Source: Kingdonia uniflora | Lineage: Eukaryota > Streptophyta > Magnoliopsida > Ranunculales > Circaeasteraceae | Length of the DNA stretch: 64,000 bases | Assembly: GCA_014058105.1 (NCBI GenBank) | Contig: JACGCM010000552.1 | Coordinates: 1-64,000 of the forward strand | Reading direction: 5' to 3' | Part shown: positions 1 through 10,918 of the stretch, one piece after another | How positions within the stretch are numbered: position 1 is the first letter of the stretch | Layout: each line of letters begins with the position of its first letter | Position numbers and translations under genes: made by a program | Notes under the pieces: model-generated | What the model was told of the DNA's origin: nothing | Seen by the model: the letters and a program-made list of their open reading frames with translations, nothing else | Database searches by the model: none

Positions 1-35
1 CACGATTAGCCAATAAGCAGTATAACACAGGTTAT

Positions 36-181
36 TATTAGCATGCTATTTTATGTTATTTTAGTCCCACATGGTTATTCATAGAAGTAGTTTACTATCT
101 CTCTCCTATATATAGAGAGTATGATGTAACCTAAATAATCAATTCAAAATATTTTGTTTTTCTCTCTAATCTATTTATACA
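36..181 (+). repeat. Left LTR of the copia element
   Basis: The sequence carries the family core of a CATAGAAGTAG stretch, a TATATATAGAGAG stretch and GATGTAACCTAAATAATC, and ends in TACA directly before the primer binding site. The first two bases read TA instead of the usual TG. The same sequence recurs at 3249-3357, 32208-32356 and 57895-58046, and in reverse at 32564-32712 and 58176-58325. Confidence 0.8.
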
Positions 182-1112
182 TGGTATCAGAGCGGGGCTC
201 AATCCGACTTTGAGTATGCACGAGTTCATTTACTTGACAGACTCATTTCCCAACTCTTGAAGAAGCGACGCATATTGTCTCTCCGATCAGAGTCGTCGGT
301 CACCTATGTCTCCTATCTCCGGGATCCCTCAAAGACTTCTGCAATGGTTGTTCATTATGCTTACCGGCACCACCATCAGTTCCTACACAAACTTCATGTA
401 CATCATCACCTAGCCTTTCTCTGTTACCAGCGGCTTCGGTAACTCTCGCCCCTCGAGAAAGAAGTGTGATTATTTGTGGTAAGTAGGGACAACTAAAGAC
501 AACTTGTCATGCTTTGCACGGTTATCCTGCTGGTTATCAACCCCGCCCATCTCAGTCCAACACACTTATCTGCCGACTCTAGTATGCCAAATTCTTGGCC
601 TTTAGTGCCCTCTCTCAGGATGAAATCAACAGGTTCCGACAATTCTCTCTATGTCTTCCACACCAGCAGCTTCTCATGAAGGTAATTTCACATCACAAAT
701 AGTGTTTCTGCATCTCCAACTTCGCCCTGGATTGTTGACTCGGTGACAAGATAATATGACTGGTATGTCTCACTTTTCCGGTCTTATGCTTCTAGTTCAT
801 GGCGACGACTGTTCGTCTGCCAATAGAACTGAGACTCCTATTGCAGGGAAGGGTTGTATCCCGATACAGATTCATTTTCTTTACCTGATGTCTTTCATGT
901 CCCTCAGTTGGATACTAATCTTCTTTCTGTTAGTAAAATTACCATAAATAAAAACTACAGTATAACCATCTTTCCTGATTATGTTGTTTCAGGATCTGGT
1001 GTCACGGAAGATGATTGGCAGTGGACGTGAAGAGGGTAGTCTTTATTCTGGATGGACATGTCTCTTCTTATTCTCCTCAAGCTCTTCAGTTAAAATCTAT
1101 GTCTAGTAGTGA

Positions 1113-1568
1113 AAATATAAAAGGGTGCTACGTTGGCATCACTGCTTAGGTCATATTTCTTTTGAGTATCTACGTTATTTGTTTTCGTCTTTATTTCCTA
1201 AAGTATCCATGTCTGACTTGTCTTGTGAGACGTGTGAATTAGTTAAACATCGTTGTAGCACGTATCCGTTGAGTATTAATAAAACTCCTTGTTTTGATAT
1301 TGTGTATTCGGATGTTTGGGTCCTGCCCCAGTTACCTCTAGTTTAGAATTTTGCTATTTGGTGTTGTTCATTGCCAATTTTCGAGGTATACTTGGGTTTA
1401 TTTGATAAAATCCAAAGATGAGGTCTCCTCTATTTTCCAAACATTCACCGCAATGGTTCGTACTCAGTTTAGGAAAACTATTAAAGTTTTTTGTTCCGAT
1501 CAAGGTGAGGAATTTATGTCCCAAGGTCTTCGCAAATTTTGCAATGTCAATGGCATTGAGCCTCAAAC
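1113..1568 (+). pseudogene. Copia gag-pre-integrase and integrase core fragment
   Basis: The first part contains the His-His-Cys-Cys zinc-binding pattern of the GAG-pre-integrase domain (WHHCLGH near 1130, CETC near 1225). The integrase core follows, with YSDVW (first catalytic Asp, near 1300) and SDQGEEF (second Asp, near 1495). A stop at 1344-1346 and a frame change separate the two parts. Coding similarity stops at GIEPQTS near 1568, just before the catalytic Glu would be expected, where the opposite-strand RNase H segment begins. It would have inserted retrotransposon cDNA but cannot be functional here. Confidence 0.85.
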
Positions 1569-2178
1569 CTCAATATGCCTGGTACGATCATGTTGCATCG
1601 AATTAGCCAAAATGCTAATAGCAGATTTGTGTCACAATAGAGCGTCACAGGAAGAGAGACCGATATCCGAAGCTCTTGCAGAAGACGCTTAAGCCATATT
1701 AACTTACAAACACCTTGAGCCATGGTCCTGTACTCGGCTTCTGCACTGGACCTGGAAACAACATCTTGTTTCTTACTCCTCCATGTAACCAAATTACCAC
1801 CAATAGTGGTACAATACCCAAAGTGGAGCGACGATCGGATAATGAAATTGCATAGTCAACATCACTCCAAACCACGACTCGAGAATGACCATGATCTCGA
1901 AATAAAATGTCACGACGAGGACACCCCTTGAGATACCGAAGAACACGAACAGCTACCTGGAGATGGGGATGACGAGGCTTGTGCATAAACTGACTAAGAA
2001 CTCCAACCGCATATGCAATATCAGGATGGGTAAGAGAAAGATAGAGGAGCTTCCCAAGAAGTCGCTGGTACTGCCCAATTTCCCCTAATAACTCCCCCTC
2101 AAAGTCTTCAGACGATGATTTAGTTATAGCCCAAAAAAATTGTCGAACCCGACAATTTTGAGTATGCGAAACTTGCAT
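1547..2178 (-). pseudogene. Copia reverse transcriptase C-terminus and RNase H, inverted
   Basis: Read on the minus strand, this shows the copia connection and RNase H region: HPDIAYAVGVLSQFMH, RVLRYLKG, SRSSAEAEYR and a degraded QHDRTRHIEV motif that runs up to the junction near 1562. The pieces sit in at least two frames, 1699-2178 and 1547-1792, so frameshifts are present. The integrase of the same element lies on the plus strand and meets this segment tail to tail. The polymerase catalytic part of the reverse transcriptase is missing. Confidence 0.85.
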
Positions 2179-3204
2179 AATCGATGTTGTTGAGTTCAGA
2201 GAGAGGTAAATCTTGGTTCATAAAATTTGTTCTAGAGAGAAATGATCTTCATTCTCAAATGGCAGAGGCAAGAAAGAGGAAGAAAGAGTATATGTGGATG
2301 ACTTATGAGAGAGAGCAAGAAGATTGAAATTCATGCCATGTCAAAAGAAGAAAGCCAACTCGTTGCTTAAAGTAGTTAATGCCCTCTATTCTTAGCCACT
2401 AGATGTAATATGTGTGTATGTCGATTGGAGTATATTGTCGATATACACAGTTGTAACAGAAACAAGATGAAGTATTGTGATTGTAGCTTGTCGACAATGA
2501 GCAGATTGTCGACTAAACTCGACAGATAAATTGCGAGTGTTTGTGAAACCTTTTATTGTCGATGTATTGTATACTCGACAATAATCTGCATTAAAAAATC
2601 GTCAAAACACAACCTAAAATGTCAACATGAATGGGTTTACAATGCGATATTCTTTAAAGACCAAAACACAAACTAAACACAACTTGATATGTCAACATCG
2701 ATAAATTCATAGAATGGGTTACAAAACAATATCATTTTACATCGACATTAAAACTACATGTTAAAACCACAGTGATGCACAATCTATATAAGAGCACTCC
2801 AAACCACAGTAATGCTCCACCAAACCCTAATTGCAATGAGCAATAATACTCCACACACTCCACAACCAACAAAGGGAGAGAGGAGGGGAGAGAAAAACAA
2901 ATCCAAATAGCAGCGATCCTCAATTAAAGCTTAAAAGAGAGATTTGTCACGACACTGTCACTCGAAAATAAACTGAAATTTCTGCTATTGTTCTTCACTG
3001 ATGGTAGAGAGAGAGAGAAAATAATGGGATCTGAGTGAAAGAGAGAGAAGATTTATTTTTAAAATTGAAACTACAGAGAGGAAGAGAGAAATGAGAGAGT
3101 ATGTGTGTCTCTGCCAACTCATTTCCACCTAATTTTATTTGGGTTTTCTTTTCCACCTCCTCTATTATGAGGACCATTCATCTCAAGAGATGAGTGGTTC
3201 CTAT
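2179..3204. other. Unassigned interior of the copia element
   Basis: No convincing coding region is visible. Positions 2410-2600 are rich in GTCGA and TGTCGAC motifs (for example TTGTCGACAATGAGC near 2490), and 2880-3110 is purine-rich with GAGAGA runs. It may be a secondary insertion or untranslated retrotransposon DNA. Confidence 0.4.
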
Positions 3205-3248
3205 TGAGTGAGACTTGAGTGTCTCGTTTTTGAGTGTCTCTAAATCCT

Positions 3249-3357
3249 CTCATTTATAGAAGTAGTTTACTACCTCTCTCCTATATATAGAGAGTATGAT
3301 GTAACCTAAATAATCAATTCAATAATAATATTTTTCTCTCTCTAATCTATTTCTACA
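3249..3357 (+). repeat. Right LTR (partial) of the copia element
   Basis: This matches the last 110 bp or so of the left LTR and ends in TTCTACA, followed at once by the GTTAT target duplication. The upstream third of the LTR (about 3205-3248) does not match and appears to have been replaced. Confidence 0.75.
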
Positions 3358-3362
3358 GTTAT

Positions 3363-4252
3363 TAGTCTCTAGTCTAGAGACGTGACAAGAAAGAGGTCAT
3401 GTGGCTAGTTGCCGCTTGATAACCTTGAATAAGATGATGATATGAATCTAACAGTTATATTATTATCAGTGAACTCGTATTGAGATATCCATGTAACTTT
3501 GTAAAATCACTAGAACTTGTAGACTGTAGGATGGAAAAATCACAATACATAAATAGAAGATGGCCAGGAGACTAGGAGAGTCAACTACTCTATATATTTT
3601 ATGACATAAGATACAGTTATGCCCTGCAAATGAAAATAATAGTAAACCCTTTCTAACCAACTTATAATCTTGGCCAGCTTTGATGCATCTACAAAATACC
3701 AAACAAATAAAAATAAGCTGGTCGATGAGTGCGACTATTACATTTGATGGGATTTTGTTTACTAAGGATCATTGGCTCTTTGTCATATTAGTTGTTTATA
3801 TGGAACTTCCAAGTTTATATTAATCAGATTAATGGGTTTCAATCAGTCAACGATCATAGCAGAAGTTATTTACAGCTGCAATACATCTGCCCTCAAAGAA
3901 CTCTATGGAGCCATCATCGACGATGAGCGTTAATTACTTCTAGAATAACTTGAGGGTCCTAGAATTATCAAGATTGCTGAATGTCCTAACACATGAAACA
4001 CGTGGAGTTTACCCTGGAATGAAACTATGTCAGGTCACAAGTCCCAGTTGATTGCGACAGCTAAGTATCCATTCTTTTCTTCTTTTTTTGCCTATTTTTA
4101 AGCATCCCTCTTTACAAGAATAGATTATGAACTCTACATATATTAATTAAGCATTTACCAAAAATGTCTGTGAGCACCAAGAGCACTTCAACAAAACACC
4201 ACTAGCTTCAGATAATTACTCTCAATCTGCAACGGAATCCATCCAAAAAAAT
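3363..4252. other. Intergenic region before the CC-NBS-LRR pseudogene
   Basis: AT-rich DNA with no supported coding region or repeat. It presumably contains the former promoter of the resistance pseudogene, but no clear element was identified. Confidence 0.4.
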
Positions 4253-5083
4253 ATGGCAGAAGTTTTACTAAGATTGGTTATAACCAAACTTGGAGATATA
4301 GCATTTTCTGAAGCTGTTTCCAAAGTTCAAATTCAAATATGTGGTCACGATGATATTCAGTTCATCAAGAGTGAACTTTCGACTATGATGGCCTTTTTAA
4401 AAGATGCAGAAATTAAAAGTTTCCTAAAAAAATGTCAGAGAAGAAAATTCTGGAGGTGAAGTTTCGAGCCAGTGGATTGCTCAAGTCAAAGTGGAAGCCT
4501 ACAAAGTTGAAGATGTTTTGGAGGATTTCTTTGCACGGATGCATCTGCTCAAGTCTAGAAAGCCAGATGGATGTCTAGATATTAAGTTCTGCATTGAAAG
4601 TGTATCCTGCTTTTTCAAGAAAATAGGAGTTGTCGTCGGTTTAACTCTGTGATCGAAAGCATCAGGAAGGAAGTTGTTAATATTGCTAGAAGACGGTTGG
4701 ATTATAACCTTCAACAAGAAGGACCAACCTCAAGTCGCGTAGAAGAAACAAGAAGAGATCATGGGGTTTCCCGTCCTTTTGTTGAAGAACATGATGTCAT
4801 AGGGATTGAAGAAAATGTGGAACATTTAGAAAAGTTGTTACTAACAAAAGACCCAGAGCAACATCGACAACGCAAAATATTCTCACTGGTCGCTATGGAA
4901 GTGCCGGAAAGACCACACTTGCTAAAAAAGTTTACAATAATGTGTTGGCAGGATTTGATTACAGCGCATGGGTCTACATATCCCAAGACTTCTGCTCAAG
5001 GGATATCATACAATCCATGCTTAAAGGGTTTTGCAAGAGCAGAAAGGAGTCTCCTCCAATCAATGCAAAGGACATATCCATAG

Positions 5084-6839
5084 TGATAGAACTTATAAGA
5101 TAAGAGGAGAGAAAAACATAAGAACTCCAAAGACTACATTGGAATACAACAACTTAGGTTACAACCTAGAAACTTGGCTATATGTAGCCTACAATAAAAG
5201 GGAAAAAGACTAGACTGCCCTTAGACCCTACACAGATGCGAACTAACTGCCCAACCCTACACTGATGCGAATTAACCGTCAAATCCTGCACGAATGCGAA
5301 TGAACCGCCAGAGATGTAAACTAACCGCCAAATTCTACTAAACTGCAAACTAACCTCGATATACTCCAAAACCGAAGCGCCCACCGAAATACTTAGATCA
5401 AAAATGCGAAAATCTAACCAAAACCACGAAACTCTAATGTAAACAAATCGAAGTCAAATCCTTCACAGCTATTTAGAGTACAACCCAACCATATGTGATC
5501 AAATACCAAATGCAAAACCAAAAGTTGACAGCCAACCTGACGAACCTATATGGAAATTTTCACATCTAAAGCAAAGTGCCAAATCTCTCATTCGAAAGCA
5601 AAGTTCACATAGTTTGCAAAAGAGAGACATCATCACCAACTACAAAAGATAGTCAAGAGTACAATCATAAAAGAAGGCTATCCATGCTAAAAGGAACTAC
5701 TCAAAAGCGAACCGTGAAAACCCAATCACAAAATCCGAATAAAAGTCACACCCAATCCAGCAAGCATCCCCCTCCATTACCGATTCACAAAGACCAATAA
5801 CCACAATATCACCAATGTCACAACCCAACATTAACACAAACCAATAACCCAATATCAAGTAAGTAAGATCCACCAACAGGAACAATCACAAACCATCGAG
5901 AAATACCCACAATCAGTCACGAACATAACGATGAGTATCCAAATACCCAATTTTAGCAACTCAAACCAATGCATTAAACCACAATCATCACTACTGAAAC
6001 CCCAAAGTCACCATTTGCAGATTATACGAGGCAATTTAGCAAGAACCCTAGAATTGGACGAGTAGAGAGATAAGAACAGAGCTTACTGTGATGAGATTGA
6101 GAAGAGAAAGCAAGCAATTGCTGAGTTTTTAGAACCCTAGAACGAGTCCTTGTTGACCAAACACGATGAGATTCAAACCCCAAAGCGACGTCCACGATCA
6201 AATCTATGAAGATGAGACTTCAAATTATAAACCCACATACGAATCTCACCCCAATTTGAAGATTGGAATCACAATTTGAGAAGAGGAAATCACAGCAGTG
6301 GAGAGAGAGAGAGAGAGTATATAAAGTTTTGGAACCCCAAACCCTATTTCACGATCGAATCGAAGATGAAGAACGTGTTGATTCTCGCTTACTCTCTCTA
6401 GAACGAGCAATGAGGATGAAACTCAAGGTTTTGATGTTGGGGAGTATCTCAGCGCAGAGAGAGAAAGAGAGACAAATTGAGGAGAAAAAATTGAATTTTG
6501 GCAAGTTTAACCCAAACTCGCGATCGCAGACTTTAAAAAAGAAAAAGTTGTTCGAACCCTCCATTATTCTCTCGATGGAAATATGATCAAGAGTAAATTG
6601 TAATGGAGATTCATATTTTAAGAAGCAACACATTTTAGAAAGAGATTCGTGACGGCTCTGATACCATGATAGAACTTATAAGATTAGAGAAGGAGAGAAA
6701 AGCACAAGAACTCCAAAGGCTACATTGGAATACAACAATTTAGGTTACAACCTAGAAACTGGGCTATATGTAGCCTACAATAAAAGGGAAAAAAACTAGA
6801 CTGCCCTTAGATAAACTACTAACACTAACCTTCTTCTAA
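5084..6839 (-). mobile_element. TRIM-like small LTR retrotransposon in the NB-ARC domain
   Basis: Two direct repeats of about 140 bp (5084-5224 and 6665-6811 onward) start with TGATAGAACTTATAAG. They flank an interior of about 1.45 kb with no retrotransposon coding region. Read on minus, a primer binding site TGGTATCAGAGC (6653-6664 on plus reads GCTCTGATACCA) lies directly inside the right-hand repeat, so the element faces left. CATAG occurs at both edges (5079-5083 and 6840-6844), consistent with a 5-bp target duplication, though the right edge could shift by two bases. The left repeat lacks the last 28 bases or so found in the right one. Short, non-coding and LTR-flanked fits the TRIM class. 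Confidence 0.8.
5218..5360. repeat. Degenerate tandem repeats inside the TRIM
   Basis: About four imperfect units of roughly 30 bp follow the pattern CCTACAC-GATGCGAA-TAAC-G. The spacing is irregular and the later units decay. The repeats directly follow the left LTR-like repeat. Confidence 0.55.
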
Positions 6840-8840
6840 CATAGCCAGTCGCAAGAGAAAATATTTACTTATCTACGACATAAAAGGTATCTCCTTGTTC
6901 TTGATGACACATGGGATGCTATTGTTTGGGAAAAGGTCAAACATGCAATACCTCTACAAGCAAGTGGCAGAATTATTTTCACGACTAGAAATATGAATGT
7001 AGCTTTGCCTATTGGGAAGACTTCTTACATACAACAACTTAAGCCGCTGTCCGATGAACAGGCTTGGGATCTTTTCTGTAGGAAGGCCTTCAAGAATAGC
7101 AATATTTTCGGATGTTGTCCGCAAGACCTGAAATCAACTGGAGAGGGTATAGTCCGCAGGTGCGTCGGTTTACCACTAGCTCTCGTAGTCAAAGATAGAG
7201 GCAACTGATCAGTTAAAAATGGATAGTGTACTAGAGATTCTTGATAGTGAATTAAATGGCACTCAAGGACTTGAAAGACACAACCGGACCTTGCTGACAA
7301 GCTACACATATTTGCCTTCTCAACTCAAACCTTGTTTCTTATATTGTGGTATGTTTCCTGGAGATCATATAATCAAGGTAAATAGATTAATCCATTTCTG
7401 GGTGGCTGAAGGATTTATTGAAGAGCATCCTCGAAAGACATTAGAGGAGGTGACAAAAAACTATCTCAGTCAACTTATGGAAAGGAATATGTTTCAGGCC
7501 TATGGATATCAGGATAGAGTTGGATTAAGAAAGTTTAAGCTACATAATCTCATGCGTGACATTGCCATACATATGCTGCGCAAGGAGGAGTTTAGTATGA
7601 CCTTCCCAAACCAGAGAAACTGCATATATGCAAAAGAAGTGGGTCGGTTAGCAATTCATGACACTTCTTTTAGTTTTCGATCAAGTACAATTGGTAATCA
7701 GAAAACTCGTTCCTTGCTAACATTCGCCATGAATGATGTTTTACCCTCGACTTTGCGTCAAATGGTAATATTCTAGAAATATTTGCGGGTGTTAGATTTA
7801 TCGGAGACGAATGCCAAGAATTTGCCAACTGAGATATGTGACTTGATTCACTTGCGCTATCTGAGCTTGAGAAGGACTAAGGTCAGTACACTTCCAGCTT
7901 TATTACATAGGTTGCAAGGTTTACAAACGTTTGATTTCAGAGATACAAAAGTGAAAAGTTTACCCCCTGGAACAGCACTATCAACGTTTCCACAAATGAG
8001 GCGTGTGTACGCTATTGCAGGGTTGCGTATTGGGTGGAGCTGCAAGAGCTTGAGTAACCTCCAAACACTATGTGGGTTATACTGTGACAAAAACTTAACA
8101 AGTCAACTTCACCTTTCAACTAGACTTACGAAATTGTATGTTTGTGGATTAGATAAAGAAAATTGCATAGAGATTTGTGCGGCTATTAAAAAGATGCAGT
8201 ACCTTCGCTCCTTGACGATAAAAAGATCTGCTAATGTAGACAAAACCCTTGATTTGGAAAGTATGTCTCCGCCTCCTCCCCATCTTGAGATATTAGATGT
8301 GCAGATGCGCATGAGCAAAAGCCACCTGCCGCAATGTATCAGCTCTCTTAAATATCTCCACACAATTCACTTGCTTGGAAGTGATTTAAGGATAGATCCA
8401 TTTAGCACCCTTGCACAGTTGCCTAAATTGGAAATTACTCTTACTGGGTAAAAATTCTTATATTGGAAGTCTGATGGGATGCAGAAGCAAATCCACCCAA
8501 GATAGCCTGGGTTTTCCTAAACTCGGGTCACTGGCAATAAACAAACTCCCTGAGTTGGAGAAGATGAGTGTCATAGAGGAGGAAGCAGTAACGCCCTGCC
8601 TACAAACTTTATGGATTCGCAGATGCACAAAATTGAACAAGCTTCCAGAGGGTCTTCCACACCTTAGTATCTCGAGCGTTTGTTTATATATGATATACCA
8701 GGGAACTTATAAAGAGGTTACACCCACCATGTGAAGGAGAAGGAGGTTCAGAGGACTATTGGATGGTACAACACATTCCTAAAGTGTGGGTTGGGGAGCT
8801 ACAGTCGGATGGGAAAGTTATTGCTACAAAAAAGAATTAA

Positions 8841-10918
8841 GTGCTATGAAATATTACCTTTTCCCAGCAAGAGACTGGGGCCAATCCCAGCAGTGACAAT
8901 TGAGGATTTATGCATCTTCTAGAGTCAGTTTCAACAATCTTGAGGAGCGCACAAGGGAAATCAACTCGAATGAAAGCAGAAGCGTCAAAGAATACACAAA
9001 AAGGGTTATCAAAAGGAGCATAACACCCAAGGGGGAGCTGGAAATGAATCGGTACGTCCATCTCTCCCACGATCTCTTTCTCTATTTTCTGTCTCTCGGT
9101 TATTTCGATTCAATGTATCGTTGCGTCAAAAAGGAACCAACACATTTAACATGTTTTCGTATTCATATCTTTCTCCTCTTTTATTCCTACTATTTGATCT
9201 TCTTGAATCTCTCCCCTTCATTTCCAAGAAGATATGGGGACTCCTTTCCATAAACACCTTTCTTATAATCTTGTTTTGTTACATAATTTATATCTAATCC
9301 CCCAGTAGTATGCTTGCGGCTTGCCTACGAAGCCTTTGACAATTGAACCACTGATGTTGTTTCCCGTGCTATTTTGACTTCATGTAAATACCTCTGTGAT
9401 GCACTGGTGTTAGGAAATAATAGATGTCGTATACTCATTTCCAGTTTCACGTACTCTATATTTCTTTAACAGGATTGTATATGAAAGTGGGATATTTCCA
9501 GAATGATATGCATACTTATATGTACAAATTTTCTTAAAATTCTTTTATCTTTACATGTGACTTTGTATTTCTAAGTGGAAGGATTTGCAAAAATATGGTT
9601 CCTTCCATTAGCATTCACTTTCAAGTGTTGTTTTTCCTTTATAATATTAAAAGATGGGGACTACGACAACTTAAGTTACAAAATCTGAATTATTCATTTG
9701 TTCTCAGCAGAATATGACTTAATATGGCTTTTTAGGTGGAAAGGATCTTTGATCAAGCATCTTATCGGCAATGTAATCATGATTGCTGTGCATTCTCATC
9801 ACATAATTAGATATAAAATATTGTCACCGCATATGCAAACAGTAATGTAACCTCTTCAGAGTTCAAAATAATGTGCATTTTTTTGGTACATCACAATTTT
9901 ATTGAAATATTAGGTGTATTTCTACTAGAGTCCTCATAATGTTCAAAGATTCTTAGAGCAAAAAAAACAAATTTAAAGATAAATAAAGCTTAGAAACAAA
10001 CCTCGTTGATCACTAGCTTAGTCAAGTGTCCAATCTCAACTTTCAACTGCTCAACTGCAGACCCGCCAAAAATTGTCATCTACTCGATAGATAAATGTGC
10101 GTACAATATTCCCTTCTACACAAAACAAACGACATCTAACATTACCGATGTTCATTGTTGACCAGAAAAAGTAAACTCATAGTTAGCAAGAGATAAATAC
10201 CTAAGAAAACACTGTTTTCTGGAGTGTGTTGAATTTAAAGTGACCTCCAAAATTGTTTTCTTCATAAAAAAACAACATGAGATCAGATTCAATCCCTTAT
10301 ACTATTATTGATGAATGAAGTGTTTTTCCCTTTGAAACTGGCTCTTTCAGATTAGTTCTAAGCAAGAGCATCTAGAATATTGGAGCTGAAAGCCCCTGTA
10401 TGGCTTTCAATATATTAGTTAACAAAATTGGCCAAAAAAATCGCGCTCCTCAACTGGTTCAGCCATTGCTTCTGTTAACAAACCCAAGAGTGTAGTTACT
10501 TGTGTTAGTAAACCCAATAATATCTTAGTTGGAGATTAACATGACTGATTCTCAGTATGTTGAAAAGGGAGTGCACTGTCAACAGTACGTTAAAAAGACA
10601 GTGCATCAAACTGTTAAGTGTGCAAGAACTCTGTATCAGACATGATTATATCGTGTCAGCCAGTGCACGCTTAGGTCTCCCGTTCATGCCAGGCTCAGAG
10701 TCTCAGACTTGGTATATTGTAATTCAGTTAGTGCCAGGGGCTATAATGTTGAAGACGCAAGAAGCTAATCGAGATGCGCAGTACTTAATCCTATTAGAAC
10801 ATATGCTTTATCAGAGGCTTGTCTAGTGATATCAGAAGATAGAGTCACAACATAAGATACTATGTATACAAAATTCCTCTAGAATTTAGTTCTGTCTTAT
10901 TGTAACATATACTTTTTC
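8841..10918. other. Intergenic region between the CNL pseudogene and the SG1-like gene
   Basis: No supported gene. An open frame at 8900-9253 has no recognisable similarity and is not convincing. The two flanking genes converge here, so the region should contain both 3' ends. Confidence 0.4.

Larger units (their letters stand above)
36..3357 (+). mobile_element. Defective Ty1/copia LTR retrotransposon with an internal inversion
   Basis: The element is bounded by a perfect 5-bp target duplication, GTTAT at 31-35 and 3358-3362. The left LTR runs from about 36 to 181 and ends in TACA. A primer binding site TGGTATCAGAGC (initiator Met tRNA type) follows at 182-193. The right LTR ends at 3357, but only its last 110 bp or so match the left one. 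Inside are a degraded protease active-site region near 733 and the zinc-binding and core part of integrase on plus (1113-1565). RNase H lies on the minus strand (1547-2110). At 3.3 kb the element is shorter than an autonomous copia element, and every reading frame is broken. The family recurs at 32208-32712 and 57895-58325. Confidence 0.85.
4253..8840 (+). pseudogene. CC-NBS-LRR (CNL, RPM1-like) disease resistance pseudogene
   Basis: The gene would encode an intracellular immune receptor that binds ATP through its NB-ARC domain. In order: a coiled-coil Rx-type N-terminus (4253-4620, with EAYKVEDVLEDFF), the P-loop GSAGKTTLAKK near 4895, kinase-2 RYLLVLDDTW near 6880, RNBS-B GRIIFTTRN, GLPLAL near 7170, RNBS-D CFLYCGMFPGDH near 7340, an MHD-like LHNLMRD near 7545, then leucine-rich repeats (LRVLDLSETNAKNLP near 7787) and a tail ending at the TAA at 8838-8840. 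It is dead: a frameshift near the A-run at 4425-4432 with a TGA at 4457, a frameshift between 4880 and 4900, a 1.75-kb TRIM between P-loop and kinase-2, a break near 7190-7220, an in-frame TAG at 7774-7776, and a frameshift near 8440. Confidence 0.9.

Noticed and set aside
8900..9253. 117-codon open frame after the CNL pseudogene
   Set aside because: A hydrophobic low-complexity tail and no domain; it is not in frame with the LRR tail. Left as unassigned.
10557..10826. 89-codon open frame on plus near the SG1-like 3' end
   Set aside because: No recognisable similarity, ordinary composition, and no splice or start context. Probably chance.
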